Assembly: GCA_948144175.1 (NCBI GenBank)
Contig: CANXME010002568.1
Coordinates: forward strand, 620,001 to 684,000
Direction of reading: 5' to 3'
Length of the DNA stretch: 64,000 nt
Origin: Closterium sp. NIES-65
Lineage: Eukaryota > Streptophyta > Zygnematophyceae > Desmidiales > Closteriaceae
Made by a program: the position numbers and the translations under genes. This document shows, piece by piece, positions 30,835-40,294 of this stretch. How positions within the stretch are numbered: position 1 is the stretch's first letter; the number at the start of each line of letters is the position of its first letter. The notes beneath the pieces are model-generated. The model ran no database searches and was not told the origin of the DNA. It was given only the letters and a program-made list of their open reading frames with translations.

Positions 30835-33800
30835 ATGGCTACCCCTAGTGTCCTAGATTTTGACGCTGAGGGTCGCGCCATTGATTTTGAGGTCTGGTTA
30901 GACGACCTGCAACTGTTCTTACAGTGCGACAGGGCTGACGACCTTTCTCTCTTTGACCTCACCTCTGGCGCCTCTCCTGCTCCTGCTGCTGATGCTGATC
31001 CCACTGTCCGCTCTAAGTGGGCCACCCGCGATGCTGCTGCACGTCTTGCTGTGCGTCGCCACCTCCCTACCTCTGAGCGTGCGCACTTTAGTCAGTACAA
31101 GAGTGCTCAGACCTTGTACGACGCTGTAGTTGTGCGCTACTCCTCCCCTGCCACTGCTGCACTGAGCCGTCTCATGCTTCCCTACCTCTTTCCTGACCTC
31201 TCTGCCTTTCCCACTGTCGCTGACCTCATTACGCACCTCCGCACTAGTGACACTCGCTACCGCGCCGCCCTTCCTGCTGAGTTCTGCGCTAAGAACCCCC
31301 CCCCCATGTACATCGCTCTCTACTACGTAGTCGCGCGCCTCCCTGACTCCCTTCGTGTCGTCAGGGACCACTTTCTCGCAGTCTGTCCCACCACCCTCAC
31401 CGTCGACCTCCTCGAGAAGGCCCTCCTCGCAGCGGAGAAGAGCATAGTCGCTGTAGGTGCTTCTCGTGGTGACCCTCGCACCCCCATCTTTGAGGGGTGC
31501 TCTCCTTCCCCCTTGCTGCCCTCTGTTGCCTCTGCTGCTGCTGCCGACCTGCTTGGTCTTGAGTCACTCGGCGCGGCGTCTGCCCCTAGTGGGAGACGTC
31601 GCTCCAGCAAGGGCAAGGGGGGCAAGGGCGCGGGTGGAGCTGGAGGGGGCGGTGGCGGTGGCGGCGGTGGCGGCGGAGGGAGTGGGGGTGGCGGCGGGAC
31701 TAGTGGCGGGAGTGGTGGTGGTGGTGGCAGCAGCGGCGGAGACGGTGGTGGTGGTGCCAGCGGTGGTGGTGGAGGCAGCGGCGGAGGTGAAAGCGGCGGG
31801 GGTGGAGGCGGTGGAGGCGGCAGCGGAGGCGGCGGTGGTGGTGGAGGAGGTGGAGCTGGTCGGGGTGGTACCCTGCAGCGTAGCGGCGGTGGTGGTGGCC
31901 AGCGCTCGCAGCGGCAGCAGCAGCAGCGCTCTCGGGACATCCCTCCGCCTCAGCAGCTTCGTGAGTGGTACGCTGGGCGTCAGAGGGGTGGGGGTACTGG
32001 TCCCTGCACCTACGTTCTTCGTTCCGGCGACCGCGCGGGTGAGCAGTGTGGGGGTGCCCACGCCACCCAGCGCTGCTTTGGCCGCCTGACGGACGCTTGG
32101 CGTCAGCAGTTCCCTGGGGCTAGTGAGATCCCTCGCTGGGATGAGCTTCTACGGGCTGGTGTAGCGATCTTTGATCTTGATTTTGATGCTATCCTTGCTG
32201 CTATGTATGTTGTGGATTATAGTGAGGAGAATGAGGGTTACCGTTGTTTCCAGCCCGACCCGGGCATTGGTACTGCTGCGCTAGGTGCTTGTGAGGCTGC
32301 TGCTCTAGGTGCCAGTGCGTCTGTGCTCTCAGGTACTGGTGAGACTGCGCTCTCAGGTACTGCGTCGTCCTCGTCCTCCCTCACTTTCACACTTGACTCC
32401 GGAGCTTCTCGCTCCTTCTTTCGAGACCGCACTACCCTTACGCCGCTCGGCCGGCCGGTTGCGGTCTCCCTTGCTGACCCCTCTGGGGGTCCTGTCCTGT
32501 CTCACTTCTCCACTGTCCTCCCGTGTCCGGCTGCCCCTTCGGGCACCCTGTCGGGTCTGTACCTTCCCTCGTTCTCTACGAACCTGGTGAGTGGAGCGGA
32601 CCTGCAGGATGAGGGGGTTCACCAGTTCACTCCTGCGAGACAGCGGGTGACCCACTGCACAGAGGCACGCACAGGCCGACACCTGGCCACGTTCTCGCGT
32701 CGGCCGGGGTCGAGTCTCTACACCCTGACCGTTGAGTCTCCTCCTGTCCCTGCGTCTGGTCAGGTGGCTGCGTCGGGTCAGGTGCTTGCTGCTGCGTCCC
32801 GGTCAGGTCCTGAGTCTGCCCCCTGTTCTTGTCGCCTCCTGTCTCACGAGACTCTCCTGTGGCACCACCGTCTTGGCCACCCCTCCTTGCCCCGTCTTCG
32901 GAGCATGGCTTCCCGTGTCCTTGTCTCTGGTCTTCCCCAGTCTCTCCCTCCTCTCCCCTCCGGACCAGGACCTTCCTGTGTCCCCTGTGTCGAGGGTCGC
33001 CTCCGGGCTACTCCTCACTCCTCCCACTTCCCCCCGACAGAGGCTCCCCTGCAGACGCTTCACCTGGATGTGTGGGGCCCAACCCCCGTCCGTGGGCAGG
33101 GTTACGAGCGCTACTTCCTGTTGGTGGTTGACGACTACTCGCGTTACACCACAGTCCTCCCCTTGCGCAGCAAGGGTGCGGTCACTGAGGTGCTGATCGA
33201 CTGGATCCGCGAGGCTCGTCTCCAGCTCAGGAAGAGCTTCGGCTCGGACTTTCCTGTTCTGCGTCTGCACTCGGACAGAGGCGGAGAGTTCTCTTCTCGC
33301 CTTCTGCGGGACTACTGTCGTGCACGGGGGATCCGCCAGACCTTTACGCTTCCGGACTCACCACAGCAAAATGGGATTGCTGAGCGCCGCATTGGCATGG
33401 TCATGGATGTCGCTCGTACGTCCATGATGCATGCGGCTGCCCCCCATTTTCTGTGGCCGTTTGCGGTGAGGTACGCGGCGCATCAGCTCAACCTTCACCC
33501 CCGGGTCTCCCGGCCTGCGATGTCCCCAGCCTTGCTGTGGACGGGGAAGGTTGGCGATGCGTCTGTGTTCCGTGTCTGGGGATCTCGGGCGTTTGTCCGC
33601 GACTTGTCTGCGGACAAGCTGTCCCCTCGTGCTGCTCCCTGTGTCTTCCTTGGCTTCCCCACTGACGCCCCAGGGTGGCAGTTTTACCACCCCTCCTCTC
33701 GTCGTGTTCTGTCCTCCCAGGACGTCACGTTCGACGAGTCAGTCCCCTTCTACCGTCTCTTCCCCTACCGCACTCCTTCCCTCCCCCCTCCCCCGGACTT

Positions 33801-36738
33801 CCTTGTGCCGGTTCCCCCCCCGGTAGACCCCCTCCCCCCTCAGGTTCCTGCCCCCTCAGGTGTGTCCCAGGTAGACGCCGTTGACCCGGTCGAGGTTACT
33901 GGTGACTCTGGTGCTGCTGCGGGTGCTGAGCCTGGGGGTGCTGACTCTGGGGGTGCTGTGCGCGGGGGTGCTGAGCCTGGGGGTGCTACTGCTGGGGGTG
34001 CTGGGCCTAAGGGTGCTACTGCGGAGGGTGCGGAGCCTGGGGGTGCTGAGCCGGGGGGTGCTGTGCCTGGAGGTGCTGGGTCTGGGGGTGCTGGGTCGGG
34101 AGCTGCTGAGCCTGGGGGTGCTGAGCTGGGAGCTGCTGAGCCTGGGGGTGCTGCGTCTAGAGCTGCTGAGCCTGGGGTTTCTCCCGCTGCTGCGTCTCGC
34201 CGGGAGCCCCTCTCTCCACAGGATCTGCGCGAGTGGTTCGCTCGCCGCTGGAAGCGTGCTGCTGAGTCTGGAGGTGCTGCTGGAGCTGGAGCTGGAGCTT
34301 CTTCGACCGTCGAGGGTGCGGGTGCTGCCGGTCCCGGAGCTGCTGGACCTGCGGGTCCTCCTGGAGCTGGAGCTGCTGAGACCGTTGGTGCTGAGCCTAC
34401 TGCTGTTGGTCCTGCCGCTGGAGGTGTGGGTGGCGCTGGTGCTGTCGCTAAGGGTGCTGGTGCTGTCCCTGCCGCGTCTGGAGCTGCCGCGCGGCCTCGG
34501 CCATACTTCGTTCCGCTCCTGCAGCAGGTTCTTGGTCTTTCTCCTCTAGTAGAGGGTCCACCGCCTGTCCAGTCGCAGCCCCTGCTGGAGCCTTCCTCTC
34601 CACTGCCTGCTCCCTCTCCTTACACTGGTCCAACTGGAGGTCTTGCTGAGCGTTGTGAGCCTGCGTCTCGTCCCGCGTCGCCTGTTCGTGCTGCTCGCGC
34701 TAGTGGTCGCAGTTCGCGTCAGCGTCCTCCTCCTGTCCCTGGCATGCACCGGATGTCTTTGCGTCCGTCCACTGCTCCTCTGCGTGCCCCTTTGCCTTCT
34801 CCTCCTGAGTCCTCTCTTCCTGCGCTTGCCGACCCTGAGTCGGACTCTCTTCGTGCTGCCAGTCCTACTGTCACGCGTCTGCTTGCTACTGTCGTCACTG
34901 ACCCCTCTTTTGAGTCCACTGCTGCGTCTGCTCTAGTCGTTGAGCTCGTCGACTTTGCTGCTCGATGTCGTCTCGACTACGCTGCTAGTCTTGTTGCTGA
35001 GTCTGCGTCTGTCTCTCTTCCGTCCGTTAGGGGTGAGTGTGCTCTTGGCACGGACGTCCTAGAGGACAGGCAGGAGGAGTGACAGTGTCTAGCGGCTGCT
35101 TCACCTCATCTCGCGTCTGTACTGCTTGCCCCTGAGGGAGACCCGGATGCACTAGACATCCCGACTCCGCGTTCTTACGCGGAGGCCGTAGAGGGTCCCT
35201 ACTCCTCTCAGTGGCAGGCAGCTATGGATGCAGAGATGGCTTCCTGGAAGTCCACAGGCACCTACGTTGACGCGGTTCCCCCTCCTGGGGCGAACATCGT
35301 AAGTGGCATGTGGATCTTCAGGGTGAAGCGGCCGCCGGGCTCTCCACCTGTCTTCAAGGCACGGTACGTTGCTCGTGGCTTCAGTCAGCGGCAGGGAGTT
35401 GACTACTTTCAGACCTTCTTTCCCACCCCGAAGATGACTATTCTTCGGGTGCTGCTGCACATAGCCGCTCAGCGCGACTACGAGCTTCACTCCCTCGACT
35501 TCAGCACTGCGTTCTTGCAGGGTAGCCTGCACGAGGAGATCTGGCTTCGCCGTCCACCTGGCTTCACTGGGACTTTCCCTCCTGGCACCCAGTGGAGCCT
35601 CCGACGGCCAGTCTACGGTCTCCGCCAGGCACCGCGTGAGTGGCACGACACACTGAGGACTACGCTTGCGGCTCTTGGGTTTGCTCCTTCTACTGCTGAC
35701 CCGTCGCTGTTTCTTCGCACCGACACTTCCCTGCCGCCGTTCTACATCCTCGTGTACGTCGACGACTTGGTCTTTGCCACAGCGGACACTGCTGGACTCG
35801 CCTACGTGAAGTCCGAGCTGCTGAAGAGACACACGTGCACAGACCTGGGTGAACTGCGCAGCTACCTTGGCTTGCAGATCACTCGGGACAGAGCACGCCG
35901 CACCATTACCTTGACTCAGTCACACATGGTGCAGCAGGTCCTTCAGCGCTTCGGCTTCACGTACTCCTCGCCTCAGGCCACTCCTCTGCCTACTCGCCAC
36001 TCACTCTCAGCTCTGCCTTCGGATGAGTCCGTAGAGTCGAGTGGTCCGTATGCAGAGCTTGTTGGCTGCCTCATGTACCTGATGACCTGCACACGACCTG
36101 ACCTTGCATACCCTCTGAGCATTCTTGCACGCTATGTTGCTCCTGGGAGACACAGACCGGAGCACATGGCTGCAGCGAAGAGGGTATTGCGCTACCTGTG
36201 CAGTACGTCGGGCATGGGGCTAGTGCTTGGAGGGCGGAGTCCAGTGGTCCTTACCGGCCACGCGGACGCTTCTTGGGCTGACGACCAGGCTACGCAGCGG
36301 TCGTCACAGGGTTACACCTTCAGCCTTGGTTCCGGCTCTGTCTCGTGGCGGTCTACTCGCTCGTCTTCGGTTCTCGGCTCCAGTTGTGAGGCTGAGATCT
36401 ACGCCGGGGCCATGGCTGCACAGGAGCTTCGCTGGCTCACCTACCTGCTGACTGACCTTGGAGAGCCGCCTCGTTCTCCTCCAGTGCTGTACGTAGACAA
36501 CAAGGCCATGCTGGCCTTGTGTCGAGAGCAGCGCTTGGAGCACAGAACGAAGCACATTGCTCTCCGCTACTTCCTTGCTCGTGAGCTGCAGCAGCGTGGT
36601 CAGTTGCGACTTGCGTACGTGGCCTCTGAGGCCAACACTGCTGATGTGTTCACCAAGGCACTCGCGCCTTGTGACCATCAGCGCTTTTGCACCCAGCTGG
36701 GTCTTGTACCTGTCTTGCCTCACTTGCTCTCCTCTTGA
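30835..36738 (+). CDS. gag-pol: copia Gag-Pol of element C, interrupted by a single TGA
   Basis: ATG at 30835 (MATPSVLDFDAEGRAIDFEV). The frame is open for 1415 codons to TGA at 35080-35082, where H has TTC, and then stays open in the same frame to TGA at 36736-36738. The first part carries Gag, the Gly-rich run (31641-31860), the Cys/His motif CGGAHATQRCF (about 32050), protease FTLDSGASRSFF, integrase HHCC and DDE motifs, and the repeat spacer. The second carries RT (YVDDLVF near 35755) and RNase H. The codon is either a disabling mutation or, less likely, a readthrough site. Confidence 0.9.
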
Positions 36739-36949
36739 CTTCACTTGTACTGTGACATATATATATACCTGCTCTTGCTTGTCTAGTTTTATATATATGT
36801 CTGTACTCCTGCATGTGAACTGGCCTCTGGCACTGCTCTTGTGCTCGGACTGTGTGGTGACTTTGTGATCCACCCTGAGCTTGCTTTGCTTTGCTTTGCT
36901 TGACTGGTCTTGTGACCCCTTGTTCTCCCCCACTTAGCCTATGGGGGTG

Positions 36950-37081
36950 TGTCAGAGTATTATAGCTGATGCATGTTTGTAGGCTGTAGTGGGGTAGCAC
37001 ATATGGGGTACAGCTTTCTGGGGTTGTATTTGTACCCAACTCTGACTTAGTTATTCTCATTCCTGTTCACTTGTTTTCACA
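36950..37081 (+). repeat. 3' LTR of element C
   Basis: 132 bp following TATGGGGGTG. Ends TTTTCACA before CGAAG. Confidence 0.92.
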
Positions 37082-37843
37082 CGAAGCACCTCGAGTCAAC
37101 CCTCGGAGGTTAACGTAACCGCTGGAGGTTACGAGAAAGTCAAAGGTCAGCGACCTTTGACCTGACAAATGCAGCGCGAGAGCAAAGACATACAACTGAC
37201 GCGACATTGAGCAGTTGCCCGAGTCGCACTGTATTGAACCGCAACAGTAAAGTAGTTATTATAATGTCTCCTCATATTCTCTGTACTCATATATATTCCT
37301 GTGTATCTTTGCTTTAATTAACTTACTTTGCCCTCACATACTAGCGCAAGGTGGTTCAAGGACTTTATTCAACGCTTCCGCTATTACGTCACTTACTGAG
37401 ACTTTAGCTTTACAAAAGATCCCATGGCGTTTGAGCCCAACAATCTTTCGGGTGGGAGAGAAGGTCTGAAAGCAGTCAACTCACTGCCGCTGACTGAAGC
37501 CTCGAGCCACGTAACGCGCCTTGAAGACAAGCGGAGAACCTGGCGACCGCTTCACCCTGAAAATCCACATGCCACTGACAATATTCGCCCCAGGTGGGGG
37601 AACCTCGTCGACGTAGGTGCTTGTGGACTTCCAGGAAGCCATCTCTGCGTCTATGGCTGACTGCCATTGAGAGGAGTAGGGACCCTCGATCGCCTCAGCG
37701 TATGATCGAGGAGTCGGGATGTCTGGTGCATCCGGGTCTCCCTCAGGGGCAATCAGCGTGGACACAAGATGAGGCAAAGAAGCAGCAAAACAGTGGAACT
37801 CCTCCTGCGTGTCCTCAAGGACGTCCGTGCTAAGAGCACACTA

Positions 37844-37956
37844 GGAAAGAATGAACTATCAAGCAGGTGGGTACAAGTAGGAAAACCTAGAAATGTTGTA
37901 CCCGATATAGTCAACCACACTACAGCCTACACAGACTATAGCATATAAGTTTGACA
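37844..37956 (-). repeat. 5' LTR remnant of element D
   Basis: About 113 bp, GGAAAGAATGAACTATCAAG...TAAGTTTGACA. The inner edge is missing and it joins pol sequence directly, which marks the internal deletion of D. Confidence 0.8.
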
Positions 37957-38090
37957 CAAAATGACAAACGGACGTCGATACAGCAAGTTGACACGACACG
38001 ACATATTCGTGGTGCAACATTATGCACACGTTTATTATCGGACGTCGCGAAACAATATATTGATACTAAATCTAATACTGTGTAGCATCA
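37957..38090. repeat. continuation of the ~180-bp satellite-like tract
   Basis: After the CAAAA duplication the text CGGACGTCGATACAGCAAG...ATTCGTGGTGCAACATTATG resembles CGGACGCCAATATGACACCATGTTGCACATATG at about 26850. Identity is moderate. Confidence 0.5.
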
Positions 38091-38899
38091 CATTTTTGTG
38101 TACCATGAGTTAAATAGTGTCGCTTTTGATTAATGAATTTAAATTGAAATCTTCCAGAACAAGCAAATTCATGATTCACACAACTATTGACATGAATTAA
38201 AAATGAAATGTTAGCATGTCTATGATCTTCTAATCTACTCACACAACGCAGTTTTAACATGTGTGATATATAAGCTCAGAGGTGAAGTGTTCGTCTTGGG
38301 TGATGCGAAAACTGGACGCATTTCAAATATTCAGTTTTGCCTATATTATGGTCTCGTCGCCCCCCATCTCATTCCCGCCCGAAATTCACTGGAAATCAAG
38401 AGGCACCGAGTGGCGCTTGACGCGACTCGGTCGCCACTGCATTTCTCGGCAAAACCCAACTTTGACCAGTGACTTCCGCCGGTTCTCAGTCGGAAATCGA
38501 GCGGAAAGTTGCGCCTGGCAATTTTTGTCAAATGCCACCCTCGAAACCACCAAACCCACCTCCAACCTGAACCCGGTTTTTTGTGATGGATGGGGTGGAG
38601 TGAAGTGTGTGTTTGCGCTGGAGCTTCTTGGAATGTTTGAAATTTGAATTGAATGAAATGAAGGGCGTGGGAGGGAGGGAGGGAGGGAGGGAGGAGGGAG
38701 AACAGCAGCGAAACTGGTGTGGTGGGGAGGAGAGGCGAGGAGGGAGAACAGCAGCGAAACTGGTATGGTGGGGAGGAGAGGCGAGGAGGGAGGCATATTC
38801 CCAAAAAGTGTGAGGGAGTGCTCAGTGATTCCCAAGTCATTCTTCTTCCCGCACTATTCACTTGCCAGATTTCTGATAGGGTTTCCCGCCCCTGGTGAC
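38091..38899. other. AT-rich DNA with a GGGA run, no gene seen
   Basis: 38091-38600 has no long frame. 38670-38700 is a GGGA microsatellite, followed by a direct repeat of GGAGAACAGCAGCGAAACTGG (38693-38800). Frames here are simple-sequence artefacts. Confidence 0.5.
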
Positions 38900-39194
38900 T
38901 GTTGGAATTAAGGTTAATTCGGGTTGCTCCTATAAACATATGTAGTGGTACATCTACACTATGATAGTGTAGAATACATTGGTTGGGTTGGGAGAACTTG
39001 TGGTGTACACTCTTTAGAGTGGACCACCTCCCAAACCCTATAGGTTAGGGTTCTCTCTTGTTGGTATTTCACTTTTGGAAACCACTTTGGTTCTAGCATG
39101 GTTCATGCCCAAGTGGGCTCCTAGGATTCCTAGGCTTTAGGAGGAGGTTCTAAGACTACTAAAGCTTCCGCTAGTATCTTAGTCCATTCTAATA
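38900..39194. repeat. probable 295-bp solo LTR
   Basis: It starts TGTTGGAATTAAGG and ends CCATTCTAATA, with GTGAC on both sides (38895-38899 and 39195-39199). The ends are imperfectly inverted (TGTTGGAAT/ATTCTAATA). The last base pair is TA instead of CA, so the call rests mainly on the TSD and length. Confidence 0.5.
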
Positions 39195-39735
39195 GTGACA
39201 GGCAGGTTCTGGAATCCGAAATGACTTCTGGTACAGTTGTGGCATCTTTCTTGGGGGCGAACAGGGTTGCTCGAGCCGCACCCTCCAGGCGAAAACGGCG
39301 AGTGATGGTTGGAGGGGGTAACGTGTGGCGCAAAGTGTGCAGTTATTCCATGGGGTTGATGGTTTTGGCGAGGTTGACTGAGTTGCACTCCTTTGACTTT
39401 AGGTAAACTGTACGAACTTGCTGATGCTACACGAGTTTAGGTAGAATACAAAGCTTCAGGAGAAAATCTCCTTATAGAGGTGACACATACGGTACATAAC
39501 AAAATATGACATCATGAACAGCCCAATGTTGCTCCCCATGTTGTGACATCAGCCCAACCTTGAGATAGGCGCTTTCCTAAAGCGTGCTGTAAAGCATCTT
39601 AACAACAAAGTACTTTACATAATATTGTACTTATTACGTTCCAGCCAGCCCTAGGTTTATTCTGAATCTGCTCACTTATGCTACTAGGGAGGGAGTGACT
39701 GCCCAGCAGCAGAAATAGCTTCAGCAAACTCAGAA
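39195..39735. other. 3' flank of the importin gene, nothing recognised
   Basis: No gene-like frame and no clear repeat. A weak further copy of the final-exon text (GCAGAAATAGCTTCAGCAAA) appears near 39710. Confidence 0.45.
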
Positions 39736-39881
39736 TTAAATCAGAGGGGCCTGACCTGATACCGTAATCGCCTCAGAGCAGGAATGGCTTGGCCGGAGGG
39801 AAGGCTTGGGCGAAGTCAGCGGAGAGCGAGGGCTCGAGTGCCACAACCTGACAACCCAGAGCTGTCCGTTGATTTGAAGTC

Positions 39882-40294
39882 TCAAAGAAGGAATGGCTTG
39901 GCTGGAGGGAAGGCCTCGGCAAAGTTGGAGGAGAGCGATGGCTTGAGTGCCACGACCTGGCGACCCAGAGCCGCCCAGTGCTGCTGCAGACACGCCCTGA
40001 TGCCCGCCTGCTCGTCCTGCAGCCCTGTGAGGCCTGGTGGAGGAGGGAGGGTGGTTGAAGGGGAGAGTGATGGGGTGAAAGTAAGCACGTGCAAAGCAAG
40101 GGAGGACCAGTGCTGCTGCAGACACGCCCTGATGCCCGCCTGCTCGTCCTGCAACCCCGTGAGGCCTGCAGCAATAAGGACGGGTGAACGGGAGAGCGAG
40201 GGCTTGAGTGCGATGACCTGGCGACCCAGCACAGCCCAGTGCTGCTGCAGACACGCCCTGATGCCCGCTTGCTCGTCCTGTAGCCCTGTGAGGC
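39882..40294 (-). CDS. IPO7/8-like: importin final exon, internally triplicated
   Basis: Three acceptors (exon ends at 40294, 40165, 40033), each reading CAG|GCCTCAC, start the same unit [20 protein letters not shown]. All complete the codon left by exon 21 and all read through in one frame to TGA at 39882-39884. The unit corresponds to the EQ-rich C-terminal helix of importin-7. Which acceptor is used cannot be told. Weak copies of the 3' part lie at 39700-39880. Confidence 0.75.

Larger units (their letters stand above)
29714..37081 (+). mobile_element. near-intact Ty1/copia element C
   Basis: 7.37 kb with 132-bp LTRs (29714-29845 and 36950-37081) that differ at two positions. The target duplication is CGAAG (29709-29713 and 37082-37086). 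The PBS, GC-rich leader, gag-pol frame and polypurine tract are all present. Its target was LTR J. It is young, but slightly older than H by LTR divergence. Confidence 0.93.
29638..37442. repeat. solo LTR J (432 bp), split by element C
   Basis: The left piece 29638-29713 starts TGTTGGGAACAAATAG; the right piece 37087-37442 ends GTTTGAGCCCAACA. The ends are inverted (TGTTGGG/CCCAACA) and are flanked by ATCTT (29633-29637 and 37443-37447) inside the RT codons of D. Joining the pieces and dropping one CGAAG gives 432 bp with no coding part. It was solo before C inserted, or lost its partner first. Confidence 0.85.
27350..37843 (-). pseudogene. split copia pol remnant of element D
   Basis: Three pieces read in order on the minus strand: 37843-37448 (region before RT, DAPDIPTPRSYAEAIEGPYS and the RT start), 29632-28872 (RT core with YVDDLVF), and 27891-27350 (RNase H to TGA at 27350-27352). 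The joints are exactly the TSD-flanked solo LTRs J and K. Upstream domains are deleted. Confidence 0.85.
27027..37956 (-). mobile_element. older Ty1/copia element D, deleted and carrying nested insertions
   Basis: The 3' LTR is at 27027-27151 and the 5' LTR remnant at about 37844-37956, flanked by CAAAA on both sides (27022-27026 and 37957-37961). Between them only RNase H, RT and the stretch just before RT survive; leader, gag, protease and integrase are lost and the 5' LTR has lost its inner edge. Two LTR insertions (27897-28871 and 29638-37442) interrupt it. The LTRs differ at many positions, so D is much older than H or C. Confidence 0.88.

Noticed and set aside
35080-35082. Programmed readthrough as the main explanation for the stop in element C
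   Set aside because: Element H has a sense codon there, so a simple nonsense mutation is more likely.
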